Shown piece by piece: positions 22,516 through 32,008 of a DNA stretch of 32,574 bases. Location of the stretch: assembly GCA_944385795.1 (NCBI GenBank), contig CALWYP010000009.1, positions 1-32,574 of the forward strand, written 5' to 3'. Each line of letters starts with the position of its first letter. The first letter of the stretch is position 1. The DNA is from an uncultured Oscillospiraceae bacterium. Its GTDB lineage: Bacteria > Bacillota > Clostridia > Oscillospirales > Oscillospiraceae. The position numbers were made by a program, and so were the translations under genes. Under the pieces are notes generated by a model. The model made no database searches. It had not been told where the DNA came from and saw nothing but the letters and a program-made list of their open reading frames with translations.

Positions 22516-23327
22516 AAAAGCGTGTACTCTTCGCCGCCGTGGGCATACCCGTCCTGCTGCTGGTGCTCTTTGCCGCGCCCGAATGGGCGACGAGCGCCAT
22601 GTGCGCGCTGCTGGCCGCCGTTGCGAGCTACGAGCTCATGCACGCCGTGGGCGGCGAGCAGTGGGAGCTCCTGCCCGCCATGCCCGTCCTGGCCGCGGCC
22701 ATGACCGGCGCGCTGGGCACGCCCATGCTCGGCATAGCCCCCGTATGGATGCTTGCCGGGCTCTTCGCCGTCGTGCTCTACGCCTTCATAATGGCGATAA
22801 TCACGCACGGCAAGGAAAAGCAGCTCGGTTTCGCCACCCTGGCCGCCGGCATATTGAGCGCCACGGCGCTGCCCGCCGGCTTTGCGAGCCTCGCCCTGCT
22901 GCGCTGCGTCTCCCCCGCCCTCGCCATCGCGCCCCTGGTCGGCGCGTTCATGTCGGACACCGGCGCGTTCTTTGCCGGCCGGGCCCTCGGCAGGCGCAAG
23001 CTCTGCCCGTATGTGAGCCCCAATAAGACCGTGGAGGGCTCAATAGGCGGCTTCATAGGCAGCGTCGCGGGTATGGCCGTCTGGCACCTCGCCGTCAAGT
23101 ATACTATCCACATGGACATAGGCTGGGTCATGGCGGCCGCCCTCGGCCTGGTTGGCAGCGCGCTCGGGCAGCTTGGCGACCTGAGCTTCTCCGTCATAAA
23201 GCGCGAGTACTCCATCAAGGACTACGGAATAATTTTCCCCGGCCACGGCGGGGTGCTCGACCGCTTTGACAGCGTGCTGTTCGTATCCCCCGCCTACTAT
23301 CTGATACTCACGGCCGTACTGGCCTGA
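22512..23327 (+). CDS. cdsA: Phosphatidate cytidylyltransferase
   Basis: 271 residues, about eight membrane helices. It makes CDP-diacylglycerol from phosphatidate and CTP. The signature region is near the end: SVIKREYSIKDYGIIFPGHGGVLDRFDS. DTGAFFAGRALGRRKL and SPNKTVEGSIGG are typical of the family. The start overlaps uppS by 4 nt; dxr follows 12 bp later. Confidence 0.95.
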   Translation: MKKRVLFAAVGIPVLLLVLFAAPEWATSAMCALLAAVASYELMHAVGGEQWELLPAMPVLAAAMTGALGTPMLGIAPVWMLAGLFAVVLYAFIMAIITHGKEKQLGFATLAAGILSATALPAGFASLALLRCVSPALAIAPLVGAFMSDTGAFFAGRALGRRKLCPYVSPNKTVEGSIGGFIGSVAGMAVWHLAVKYTIHMDIGWVMAAALGLVGSALGQLGDLSFSVIKREYSIKDYGIIFPGHGGVLDRFDSVLFVSPAYYLILTAVLA

Positions 23328-23339
23328 AAGAGGCGTATT

Positions 23340-24485
23340 ATGGTCAATTCTACCGTTATCCTCGGCTCCACCGGGAGCATAGGCCGCCAGAGCGCGGCCG
23401 TGTGCAGGCGGCTCGGCATACGGGTGCCGGCCATAGCCGCGAACAGGAACGTGGGACTGCTCTTAAAGCAGGTGGAGGACTTTGCGCCCGAATACGTCTC
23501 CGCCTCCGATCCCGGGGCGAACCGCGAGCTGCGCGAAGCGCTCTCGGGCAAGGGCGTGACCGTCGGCCCGCCGGGCGAGGAGGGATTGCGTATAGCGGCC
23601 GCCTGGCCCGGGGCCGAGTGCGTGGTCACCGCCGTATCCGGCGCCGTCGGCCTGCGCCCCACGCTCGACGCGATAGACGCCGGGCGGAGGATCGCCCTCG
23701 CCAACAAGGAGACGCTGGTCTGCGCCGGCGCCATAGTAATGCGCCGCGCGCGGGAAAGGGGCGCGGAGATAGTGCCCGTTGACAGCGAGCACTCCGCGAT
23801 TTTCCAGAGCCTCAGCGGCCGGCGCGGGGAGCTGCGCAGGATACTGCTGACCGGCTCGGGCGGGCCCTTCCGGGGCTGGAGCCGCGAGCAGACGGCCTCG
23901 GTCACGCCGGAGCAGGCCGTCAGGCACCCCAACTGGTCCATGGGCGCGAAGATAAGCGTGGACTCGGCCACCATGATGAACAAGGGCCTCGAATTCATAG
24001 AGGCGATGCACCTCTTTTCCGCCGCGCCGGACGATATAGAGGTCCTGATTCACCCCGAGAGCGTCGTGCACTCCGCCGTGGAGCTCGTGGACGGGAGCGT
24101 TATCGCCCAGCTCGGCGTGCCGGACATGGCCCTGCCGATACAGTACGCCCTCACCTGGCCCGAGCGCAGGCCCGGCGCCAGCGAGAGGCTGGACCTGACC
24201 GCCCTCGCCGGGCTGCACTTCATGAAGCCGGACTTGGAGAAGATGCCCTGCCTTGCCCTCGCCATGGACTGCGCGAGGCGGGGCGGGAACGCCCCCGCCG
24301 TCATGTCCGCGGCGAACGAGGCCGCCGTCGGGCTGTTTCTCAGCCGCCGTCTCGGGTATAATGAGATATACGGGAGTGTTTCCGCCGCTCTCGGGAGCAT
24401 AGGCTTTATAGCGGAGCCCTCGCTCGACGAGATTATCGAGTCCGACCATGAGGCGAGGGAATTTATCAAGGAGAATTACGCTTAA
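23340..24485 (+). CDS. dxr: 1-deoxy-D-xylulose-5-phosphate reductoisomerase
   Basis: 381 residues. It converts DXP to MEP with NADPH, the committed step of the MEP isoprenoid pathway. NADPH-binding ILGSTGSIGRQS (residues 7-18), ALANKETLVCAG, PVDSEHSAIFQSL, then HPNWSMGAKISVDSATMMNKGLEFIEA. AGAGG lies upstream of the ATG. The stop overlaps the rseP start (TAATG). It works with ispG later in this operon and supplies uppS. Confidence 0.97.
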   Translation: MVNSTVILGSTGSIGRQSAAVCRRLGIRVPAIAANRNVGLLLKQVEDFAPEYVSASDPGANRELREALSGKGVTVGPPGEEGLRIAAAWPGAECVVTAVSGAVGLRPTLDAIDAGRRIALANKETLVCAGAIVMRRARERGAEIVPVDSEHSAIFQSLSGRRGELRRILLTGSGGPFRGWSREQTASVTPEQAVRHPNWSMGAKISVDSATMMNKGLEFIEAMHLFSAAPDDIEVLIHPESVVHSAVELVDGSVIAQLGVPDMALPIQYALTWPERRPGASERLDLTALAGLHFMKPDLEKMPCLALAMDCARRGGNAPAVMSAANEAAVGLFLSRRLGYNEIYGSVSAALGSIGFIAEPSLDEIIESDHEAREFIKENYA

Positions 24486-25534
24486 TGTTCATTGTAATAG
24501 CCATAATCGCCTTCGGGGTGCTCGTCGGCATACATGAGTTCGGCCACTTCGTCGCGGCCAAGGGCCTGGGCGTAAAGGTAAACGAGTTCTCCATAGGCAT
24601 GGGCCCGGCCCTGTGGAAGAAGCAGAAGGGCGAGACGCTCTACGCCCTGCGCTGCCTGCCCATAGGCGGCTACTGCGCCATGGAGGGCGAGGACGAGGCG
24701 ACGGACGACCCCGGCTGCTTCGCCGTGCAGCCGGCCTGGAAAAAGATAGTCATACTCTGCGCCGGCGCGTTCATGAACTTCGCGCTCGGCCTCGCCCTGC
24801 TGCTCGTAATCTTCTCCCAGGCCTGGGGCTTCAACGTGCCGGTGGTCGAGACCGTGACGCCGGAGAGCTCCTGCCAGGAGTTCCTGATGCCGGGCGACGA
24901 GATTTACTCCATAGACGGGCACAGGACCTATTTTTCCAGCAACGTCACGCTCTACCTCTCGCGCAGCTCCACCCAGGTCTACGACGTGGTGGTGCTCCGG
25001 GACGGCGAAAAGCTGGAGTTTAGCTCCGTGAGCATAGAGCCTTATGAGAACGGGGACGGCTCCCTGGTCTACGGCCTCGGCTTCGGCGCCGTGGAGGGCA
25101 CCTTCTGGTCCACTATCAAGTATTCCTGGTACTCGGCCATAGATTTTGTGCGCCAGGTCTGGCTCGCCCTCTCCGACCTTGTAACCGGCCTCGTCGGCCT
25201 CGACCAGATGGCCGGGGTCGTGGGCATAGTGGGCATGATAAACGACGTCGGCAGCTCCACGGCCGCCGAGCAGGGCTGGGGCGTGGCGCTCATGGACGTT
25301 GGCTATCTCGTGGCCTTCATAGCCGTCAACCTCGCCGTCATGAACCTCCTGCCCATACCCGCGCTCGACGGCGGCCGGGTGCTCTTCGTGCTGCTGAACG
25401 TCCTCGCGCGGCTCTTAACGCGCAGGAACATACCCGAGAGGTACGAGGGCTACGTCCACGCGGCGGGCTTCGTGCTGCTGCTGGCCTTTATGGCTATAGT
25501 GATGTATAACGATATTTCCAGACTGATAGTGTGA
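24485..25534 (+). CDS. rseP: RIP zinc metalloprotease RseP / site-2 protease
   Basis: 349 residues. Intramembrane protease of family M50. H17-E-F-G-H21 is the zinc site within the first helix and N287-L-L-P-I-P-A-L-D295-G-G the third zinc ligand region. A PDZ domain lies about 105-195 (ETVTPESSCQEFLMPGDEIYSIDG). Three or four membrane helices. In Firmicutes such proteases cut anti-sigma factors and other membrane targets. Start overlaps the dxr stop by one base. Confidence 0.95.
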   Translation: MFIVIAIIAFGVLVGIHEFGHFVAAKGLGVKVNEFSIGMGPALWKKQKGETLYALRCLPIGGYCAMEGEDEATDDPGCFAVQPAWKKIVILCAGAFMNFALGLALLLVIFSQAWGFNVPVVETVTPESSCQEFLMPGDEIYSIDGHRTYFSSNVTLYLSRSSTQVYDVVVLRDGEKLEFSSVSIEPYENGDGSLVYGLGFGAVEGTFWSTIKYSWYSAIDFVRQVWLALSDLVTGLVGLDQMAGVVGIVGMINDVGSSTAAEQGWGVALMDVGYLVAFIAVNLAVMNLLPIPALDGGRVLFVLLNVLARLLTRRNIPERYEGYVHAAGFVLLLAFMAIVMYNDISRLIV

Positions 25535-25550
25535 TTTTGGGGCTGATAGG

Positions 25551-26615
25551 ATGTATACGAGAGATATAACCAAGCGGATAAGCGCGGGCGGCGTCCCCAT
25601 CGGAGGCGGCGCCGCCGTTTCCGTGCAGAGCATGTGCAACGTCCACACCTGGGATATCCCCGCCGTCACGGCGCAGATACGCGCGCTGCGCGCCGCGGGC
25701 TGCGACATTGTCCGCCTGGCCGTGCCGGACATGGAGTCGGCGCGGGCGGTAAGCAGCATAAAGGAGCTCGTCCCCGGCGTGCCCCTGGTGGCCGATATAC
25801 ACTTCGACTACCGCCTAGCGCTCGAGTGCGCCGCGCGCGGTATAGACAAGATACGCATAAACCCCGGCAATATAGGCGCGAAGGAGAACGTCGCCGCCGT
25901 GGCGAGGGCCTGCGCGGAAAGGCATGTGCCAATACGCATAGGCGTAAACGGCGGCAGCCTTGAAAAGCCGCTGCTGGCCAAATACGGCCACCCCACGGCC
26001 GAGGCCATAGTCGAGAGCGCGAAGGGGCATATACGCCTTCTCAACGACTGCGGCTTCGACGACATCTGCGTCTCGCTCAAGAGCAGCTCCGTGCCCCTCA
26101 CCGTGGCGGCCTACCGCCTCGCGGCCGAGGAGCTCCCCTACCCGCTGCACCTCGGCGTCACCGAAACCGGCACGGCCTACAACGGCGTCGTGCGCTCCGC
26201 CGTAGGCATAGGCGCGCTGCTGATGGAGGGCATAGGCGACACCATACGCGTATCCCTGACCGCCGACCCGGCCGAAGAGGTCAAGGCCGGCATCGCCATA
26301 CTCAAGGCCGCCGGGCTGCGCGGCGGCGGCGTCAGGCTGGTGAGCTGCCCCACCTGCGGGCGCACGGAGATAGACCTGATAGGCCTGGCGCACGAGGTGG
26401 AGTCCCGGCTCGCCGGAATTGACGCGGACATCACGGTCGCCGTTATGGGCTGCGTAGTAAACGGCCCGGGCGAGGCGCGCGAGGCCGACTACGGCGTCGC
26501 TGGCGGGCGCGGCTGCGGATTGCTCTTCAAGAAGGGCGAGATAGTGCGGAAGGTGCCCGAGGAGGGACTTTGCGACGCGCTGCTTGCGCTCATAGAGAGC
26601 GAGGTGGGCCGGTGA
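25551..26615 (+). CDS. ispG: 4-hydroxy-3-methylbut-2-en-1-yl diphosphate synthase
   Basis: 354 residues. Converts MEcPP to HMBPP using a [4Fe-4S] cluster; ligands are C266 and C269 (SCPTCGRTEIDL), C301 (GCVVNGPGE) and probably E308. N-terminal TIM barrel with VQSMCNVHTWD and VADIHFDYRLAL. The ribosome binding site is weak (GGGG 8 nt upstream), so it may rely on coupling with rseP 16 bp upstream. Codon use is striking: among the first sixteen isoleucines I count twelve ATA. The stop overlaps the polC GTG start (GTGA). Confidence 0.97.
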   Translation: MYTRDITKRISAGGVPIGGGAAVSVQSMCNVHTWDIPAVTAQIRALRAAGCDIVRLAVPDMESARAVSSIKELVPGVPLVADIHFDYRLALECAARGIDKIRINPGNIGAKENVAAVARACAERHVPIRIGVNGGSLEKPLLAKYGHPTAEAIVESAKGHIRLLNDCGFDDICVSLKSSSVPLTVAAYRLAAEELPYPLHLGVTETGTAYNGVVRSAVGIGALLMEGIGDTIRVSLTADPAEEVKAGIAILKAAGLRGGGVRLVSCPTCGRTEIDLIGLAHEVESRLAGIDADITVAVMGCVVNGPGEAREADYGVAGGRGCGLLFKKGEIVRKVPEEGLCDALLALIESEVGR

Positions 26616-29600
26616 GCGAGCCTTTCCTGACTATTTTCCCCGGCTGCGGGCCCATCAGGGACAGGGCCGGCGGGCTCGATCGCGCCGTGGTGGACAACGT
26701 CGTAATAGACGAGGCGGCGCTCACCATGAGCGTGGACGCCCGCTTCGCCGGCACCGTCTCGCCCGGCGAGGCGGGGGAAATCGAGAGCAGCCTGTGCGCC
26801 CAGTATGGGCTCTCAAAGGTAACGCTCAACGCCGAATGCCCGAAGCCGGAGCCCCTGAAGCAGGAGAAGAAGCCCGGCGGGGGCCCGAAGCTCCTCTATG
26901 GCAAAGCCCTGCGCCGCGGCGACAAGCCCGTGGATATGTGCTCCGTCACGCTTGAGAGCGGCTACGTCACCGTCAAGGGCGAGGTCTTCGCCGTCAGCAG
27001 CCGTGAGATACAAAAGCGCGGGGCCAACATACTCTCCTTCGACATGACGGATTACACCGGCTCCGTGCACGTCAACAAGTTCATAGGCCGCGGCGAGGAC
27101 GCCTCCATAACGGCGAAGATAAAGCCCGGCATGTGCCTTATCGTGCGCGGGCGCACGGACTATGACAAATTCTACGGGGACATGGTCATAGAGCCGGTGA
27201 GCATCGCAGCCTCCGAGATGGAGACGCGGCCCGAGGCCTATGGCGGCGAGGGCCGGCGCGTGGAGCTCCACCTCCACACGCGCTACTCCACCCTCGACGC
27301 CCTGCCCGACCCCGCCAAGGTCGTGGAGCGCGCCGCCGCCTGGGGCATGAAGGCCGTCGCGGTAACCGACCACGGCACCGCCCAGGCCTTCCCCGAGATG
27401 AGCAAGGCGGGGAAAAAGTACGGCGTGAAGATAATCTACGGCCTCGAGGGCTATTTTGTGAACGACGTTGACACGGGCCTCGCCGTGCGCGGCGAGAGCC
27501 CCCTGCCGCTCGACGCGGAATTCATAGCCTTCGACGTGGAGACCACGGGCCTTTCCAACATCTCCGACCGGCTCACGGAGATTGGCGCGGTGCGCTTTTC
27601 CGGCGGCCGCGTGCTGGACACCTTCTCCAGCTTCGTCGACCCGGGTATGCCCATACCCGCCAACATAACCGAGCTCACCGGCATACGCGACAGCGACGTG
27701 GCCGGCGCGCCCAGCGAGGGCGAGGCCATGCGCGCCTTCCTCGACTTCTGCGGCGGGAGGCCCATAATCGCCCACAACGCCGCCTTCGACACCGGCTTCA
27801 TGGCCGCCGCCTGCGCCCGCGCGGGCATAGAGTTCAGCCCCGTCGTGGTGGACACCCTCGTCCTCTCGCAGAGGCTGCTGCCCGAGCTCAGGCGGCACAA
27901 GCTCGATATAGTCTCCAAGCACCTCGGCCTTCCGGAATTCAACCACCACAGGGCCTTCGACGACGCCGAGGTAGTGGCCCGCATGATGGACAAGTTCATC
28001 CCCATGCTCAGAAGCCAGGGCGCGGAAAGGCTCAGCGACGTCAACGGCGTCCTGGCGAAGCTCTCCGGCCCGGGCAGCCGCAAGGTGAGGCATATCAGCC
28101 TGCTTGTGCGCAACAAGGCCGGGCTCAAGAACCTCTACAAGCTCATCTCCGCCAGCTATCTCAAGCACTACCAGCGCAACCCCGTCATACCCAAGAGCCT
28201 GCTGATGCAGCACCGGGAGGGCCTGCTGATAGGCTCGGCCTGCGAGGCCGGCGAGGTGTTTGACAACGTCCTGCGCGGCACTCAGGACTCGGAGCTCAGG
28301 AAGATCGCGGATTTCTACGACTATTTTGAGATTATGCCCCTCGCCAACAACCGCTTCCTCGTGGAAAACGGCACGGTGCGCGGCGACGAGGGCCTGAAGG
28401 ATTTGAACCGGCGCGTCGCCGCGCTCGCGCGCTCGCTAAAAAAGCCCGTCGTCGCCACCGGGGACGTACACTTCCTCGACCCGAAGGACGAAATATACCG
28501 CCGCATACTGCTGGCGGCCAAGAAATTCTCCGACGCCGACCGGCCCAACCCGCTGTATTTCCGCACGACGGCGGAGATGCTTGAGGAATTTGCCTATCTC
28601 GGCGAAGAGGCGGCCTATGACGCCGTAGTCGCCGCCCCGAACGCCATAGCGGACCTGTGCGAGGACATACAGCTCCTGCCCGACGGGCTCTTCCCGCCCA
28701 AGATAGAGAACTCCGACGGCCAGCTCAAGGACCTGGTCTACGGCAAGCTCCACGCCATCTACGGCGAGAACCCGCCGGCGATAGTCTCCGAGCGCGTTGA
28801 GACGGAGCTGCACGACATACTCTCCCGCCACTACGACGTGATATACATGTCGGCGCAGAAGCTCGTCGCCAACTCGAACGAGCACGGCTACCTCGTCGGC
28901 AGCCGGGGCAGCGTGGGCTCGTCCCTCGTCGCCTATATGGCCGGCATAACCGAGGTCAACTCCCTGCCCGCCCACTACGTCTGCCCCGGCTGCCACCACA
29001 CGGATTTTGAATCTGGCAAGGGCTACGGCTGCGGCGCGGACATGCCCGACAAATACTGCCCCGAGTGCGGCGCCAAAATGCGCAAGGAGGGCTTCGACAT
29101 ACCTTTCGAGACCTTCCTGGGCTTCGGCGGCGACAAGGTCCCCGATATAGACCTGAACTTCTCCGGCGAGTACCAGGCCAAGGCGCACAAGTACACGGAA
29201 GAGCTCTTCGGCAGCGACCACGTCTTCCGCGCCGGGACCATAGGCACCCTGGCCGAGAAGACTGCCTACGGCTACGTCCTGAAATACATAGAAGAGCGCG
29301 GGATAAAGCTCTCCAAGGCCGAAGAGAGCCGCCTCGCCCTCGGCCTCGTCGGCGTCAAGCGCACCACCGGCCAGCACCCGGGCGGCCTCGTCATCATCCC
29401 GCAGGACATGGAGGTCGAGGACTTCTGCCCCGTGCAGCACCCGGCCGACGACCCGGGCAGCGGCATAATCACCACCCACTTCGAGTACCACAGCATGGAG
29501 GCCAACCTCCTCAAGCTCGACGAGCTGGGCCACGATGACCCGACCATGCTCAAGATGCTGGGCGATATGACCGGCGAAGACGTGCGCAGCGTGCCGCTCG

Positions 29601-30577
29601 ACGACCCGGACACGCGCGCTATCTTCAAGAGCCCCGCCCGGCTCGGCCTGCCCGAGGACGACCCGATCATCGGTAAGACCGGCACCATAGGCATACCCGA
29701 GTTCGGCACCGGCTTTACGCGCCAGATGCTGGTGGACACCCAGCCCGAGCAGTTCGACACGCTGGTGCGCCTGTCCGGTTACTCGCACGGCACGGACGTG
29801 TGGCTGGGCAACGCCAAGGATCTTATCCTCTCCGGCACCGCCACGGTCAAGGACACTATAGGCTGCCGCGACGACATCATGCTCTACCTCATAAGCGTCG
29901 GCATTGACCCCAAGCGCAGCTTCAAGATAATGGAGTCCGTGCGCAAGGGCCGCGGCCTGCCCGAGGGCGCGGAACAGGAGATGCTCGACCACGGCGTGCC
30001 AGACTGGTACATAGGCTCCTGCAAGAAGATAAAATACCTCTTCCCCAAGGCCCACGCCGTCGCCTACGTCATGATGGGCTTCCGCATAGCTTACTTCAAG
30101 GTCCATCACCCGCTTGAGTACTACAGCGCCTATTTCTACCGCCGCAGCCAGAAGGACGCCTTCGACGCGGCCATAATGATCCAGGGCGCGGACTTCGTGC
30201 GGCGCAAGATTGAAGAGATACACGCCAAGAGCGACGCGACGGCCAAGGAAAACGACCTGCTCACGACGCTTGAATCCGTCTATGAGTTCTACCTGCGCGG
30301 CTACTCCTTCGCGCCGATAGACCTCTACGAGAGCGACGAGAGCAAGTTCCTCATCGTCGGCGATAAGCAGCTGCGCCCTCCCTTCGTAAGCCTCTCCGGC
30401 CTAGGCGAAGCCGCGGCGCGCGACCTCGCCGCCGCGCGGGACAGCGGCCGGGAGTTCATCTCCGTGGAAGAGCTCTCCATGGCCTGCCCCAAGCTCAGCC
30501 AGGCGCATATAGACCAGCTGAAGGGCGTCGGCGCCCTCAGCGGCCTGCCGGACGAGAGCCAGATGACGCTCTTCTAA
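26612..30577 (+). CDS. polC: DNA polymerase III alpha subunit, PolC type
   Basis: 1321 residues from GTG with GAGGTG 5 nt upstream; the start overlaps the ispG stop. The low-GC-type replicative polymerase with an inserted exonuclease. Order: short N-terminal domain (1-90), OB fold (about 115-205), PHP domain first half (H220-L-H222), proofreading 3'-5' exonuclease (FDVETTG with D308 and E310; AHNAAFD; HHRAFDDAE), PHP second half (ATGDVHFLDP), four-Cys zinc motif (C791, C794, C816, C819), then the catalytic core with D845 and D847. About 100 residues shorter than Bacillus PolC (about 1430), mostly at the N-terminus. It is the last gene of the operon, with a terminator after. Confidence 0.96.
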   Translation: MSEPFLTIFPGCGPIRDRAGGLDRAVVDNVVIDEAALTMSVDARFAGTVSPGEAGEIESSLCAQYGLSKVTLNAECPKPEPLKQEKKPGGGPKLLYGKALRRGDKPVDMCSVTLESGYVTVKGEVFAVSSREIQKRGANILSFDMTDYTGSVHVNKFIGRGEDASITAKIKPGMCLIVRGRTDYDKFYGDMVIEPVSIAASEMETRPEAYGGEGRRVELHLHTRYSTLDALPDPAKVVERAAAWGMKAVAVTDHGTAQAFPEMSKAGKKYGVKIIYGLEGYFVNDVDTGLAVRGESPLPLDAEFIAFDVETTGLSNISDRLTEIGAVRFSGGRVLDTFSSFVDPGMPIPANITELTGIRDSDVAGAPSEGEAMRAFLDFCGGRPIIAHNAAFDTGFMAAACARAGIEFSPVVVDTLVLSQRLLPELRRHKLDIVSKHLGLPEFNHHRAFDDAEVVARMMDKFIPMLRSQGAERLSDVNGVLAKLSGPGSRKVRHISLLVRNKAGLKNLYKLISASYLKHYQRNPVIPKSLLMQHREGLLIGSACEAGEVFDNVLRGTQDSELRKIADFYDYFEIMPLANNRFLVENGTVRGDEGLKDLNRRVAALARSLKKPVVATGDVHFLDPKDEIYRRILLAAKKFSDADRPNPLYFRTTAEMLEEFAYLGEEAAYDAVVAAPNAIADLCEDIQLLPDGLFPPKIENSDGQLKDLVYGKLHAIYGENPPAIVSERVETELHDILSRHYDVIYMSAQKLVANSNEHGYLVGSRGSVGSSLVAYMAGITEVNSLPAHYVCPGCHHTDFESGKGYGCGADMPDKYCPECGAKMRKEGFDIPFETFLGFGGDKVPDIDLNFSGEYQAKAHKYTEELFGSDHVFRAGTIGTLAEKTAYGYVLKYIEERGIKLSKAEESRLALGLVGVKRTTGQHPGGLVIIPQDMEVEDFCPVQHPADDPGSGIITTHFEYHSMEANLLKLDELGHDDPTMLKMLGDMTGEDVRSVPLDDPDTRAIFKSPARLGLPEDDPIIGKTGTIGIPEFGTGFTRQMLVDTQPEQFDTLVRLSGYSHGTDVWLGNAKDLILSGTATVKDTIGCRDDIMLYLISVGIDPKRSFKIMESVRKGRGLPEGAEQEMLDHGVPDWYIGSCKKIKYLFPKAHAVAYVMMGFRIAYFKVHHPLEYYSAYFYRRSQKDAFDAAIMIQGADFVRRKIEEIHAKSDATAKENDLLTTLESVYEFYLRGYSFAPIDLYESDESKFLIVGDKQLRPPFVSLSGLGEAAARDLAAARDSGREFISVEELSMACPKLSQAHIDQLKGVGALSGLPDESQMTLF

Positions 30578-30588
30578 ATTCAAAATGC

Positions 30589-30622
30589 AAAATCCACCGG
30601 CTCTCACCGGTGGATTTTCTTT
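30589..30622 (+). terminator. Intrinsic terminator of the pyrH-polC operon
   Basis: A 12-bp stem AAAATCCACCGG/CCGGTGGATTTT with a 6-nt loop, running into TTTTCTTT, 11 bp after the polC stop. Confidence 0.9.
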
Positions 30623-30673
30623 GACTGAGACGGCCCGGCGGCGTTTGTTGCACAGGCGCCCGGGCTTACAGAA

Positions 30674-30700
30674 GGCGCCCCCGCGATGAGCGGGGGCGCC
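30674..30700 (-). terminator. Terminator hairpin of the molybdate operon
   Basis: An 11-bp GC stem GGCGCCCCCGC/GCGGGGGCGCC with a 5-nt loop, 12 bp after the mop stop on the minus strand; the following CTTCTGT is only weakly T-rich. Confidence 0.65.
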
Positions 30701-30712
30701 GGTTCACGCTCT

Positions 30713-30925
30713 TTACTCGTCTATGCCTATCATGACGCTCGTGGCCTTAATGACGGCGTAGGCCTCCTTGCCGACGGCGAGGCCGAGCTCCTTTATGGCG
30801 TTCATGCTTATGGTGGAGCTCACGACGTTGCCGCCGCCTATGTCTATTTTCACTATGCCGTTCACGGCGCCTTCCTGTATGTCTATGACGGTCCCCTTGA
30901 ACTGGTTGCGGGCGGAGAGTTTCAT
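30713..30925 (-). CDS. mop: Mop-type molybdate-binding (TOBE) protein
   Basis: 70 residues, one TOBE/molbindin domain: SARNQFKGTVIDIQEGAVNGIVKID then VSSTISMNAIKELGLAVGKEAYAVIKATSVMIG. Such proteins bind molybdate or tungstate as oligomers and buffer it in the cell. It follows modC by 15 bp in the same direction; GAAGGG lies upstream of the ATG. Confidence 0.9.
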   Translation of the reverse strand: MKLSARNQFKGTVIDIQEGAVNGIVKIDIGGGNVVSSTISMNAIKELGLAVGKEAYAVIKATSVMIGIDE

Positions 30926-30940
30926 TCTATATCTTTCCCT

Positions 30941-32008
30941 TCAATTTTTATTATTTTCCGGCGGGTACAGGGCCAATACGTTGGCTCCCGCCGTGCCGAG
31001 GGCATAGTCCTGCGCCACTCCCTGTGGCCGGAACTGCTTGGGTATCCGCCACCAGAGGTCGGGCGTGTCCGGGAGCTGGTTTACATAACGAAAACAGATT
31101 ATATCCTCGAAGGGCTCCTCTATGGAGCCGGTGAGACGCACCGGATAGCTGTTCTGCCTGCATGTGGGGCTGAAATAGTGCGCGCGTATGCCGACATGGC
31201 TCACATCGCCGCGCACGGGCTTAGCGGTCGTGAGGCGCACGCCCCAGTCGAGGGCCTCGAGCTCGTACTCCCCGGTTTTCACCGCGCGGGAAAAGTTCTT
31301 GCAGCCGGTCATGGCCGCGCCCGCCACAGTGCCCGGGTCGGCAAAGAGCTCCTTCGTGGGCTTGAGGGTGTGTATGGAGCCGTTTTCCATCAGCGCTATG
31401 GACGAGCAGAGGTCGTAGGCCTCGTCGCGCGAGTGCGTGACGGCCAGCGAGACGCCGCCGTAGTCCTGCAATATCGCCTTCATCTCCACCAGCAGCTTCT
31501 CGCGCAGGTGGCTGTCAAGGGCCGAAAATGGCTCGTCGAGCATCAGGAGCTTCGGCCGGTTCACCAGTATGCGGGCGAGCGCCACGCGCTGCTGCTGCCC
31601 GCCTGAGAGCTGCGCCGGATAGTGGTTTTCAAGCCCCGCGAGCTGCATGAGCTCCAGGTATTTTGCAAGGATGCGCTCGCGCGCGGCCCTGTCCTTCTCC
31701 TTCCTGAGCCCGCACATGATGTTCTGCCTCACAGTCATGTTGGGGAAGAGCGCGTAGTTCTGGAAGAGGTAGCCCACGCGCCGCTCCTGCGGCTTGAGGT
31801 TTACGCGCCTTTTGCTGTCAAAGAGCGTGACGCCGTCGAGCTCGATCCGCCCCTCGTCAGGCTTCTCCACCCCGGCTATGCAGCGGAGGGTCATGTTCTT
31901 GCCGCAGCCGGAGGGGCCGAGTATGCCCATTATCCCGTCCTCGGCGGCAAAGCGCACGGAGAGCGTAAAATCGCCGAGGCATTTTTTTATGTCAACTACA
32001 AGGCTCAT
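30941..32008 (-). CDS. modC: Molybdate ABC transporter ATP-binding protein with altered Walker A
   Basis: 355 residues; the ATG at 32008 overlaps the modB stop (ATGA) with AGGGGG 6 nt upstream, and the longer open frame above it is shadow sequence. Molybdate import ATPase. Walker A reads GPSGCGKN, with N38 where the family has Ser or Thr after the Lys; this residue normally binds Mg. Other motifs are intact: Q-loop in LFQNYALFPNMTV, signature LSGGQQQR, Walker B LLMLDEP, SALD and H-loop VTHSRDEAYD. A C-terminal extension of about 120 residues (TGCKNF to the end) is TOBE-like. The S-to-N change is AGC to AAC and may disable the pump or be a sequence error. Confidence 0.9.
   Translation of the reverse strand: MSLVVDIKKCLGDFTLSVRFAAEDGIMGILGPSGCGKNMTLRCIAGVEKPDEGRIELDGVTLFDSKRRVNLKPQERRVGYLFQNYALFPNMTVRQNIMCGLRKEKDRAARERILAKYLELMQLAGLENHYPAQLSGGQQQRVALARILVNRPKLLMLDEPFSALDSHLREKLLVEMKAILQDYGGVSLAVTHSRDEAYDLCSSIALMENGSIHTLKPTKELFADPGTVAGAAMTGCKNFSRAVKTGEYELEALDWGVRLTTAKPVRGDVSHVGIRAHYFSPTCRQNSYPVRLTGSIEEPFEDIICFRYVNQLPDTPDLWWRIPKQFRPQGVAQDYALGTAGANVLALYPPENNKN

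Noticed and set aside
26813..30223. Long minus-strand frames opposite polC (466 and 595 codons)
   Set aside because: Shadow frames of polC, rich in His/Val/Gly/Ala with no ribosome binding site or known motif.
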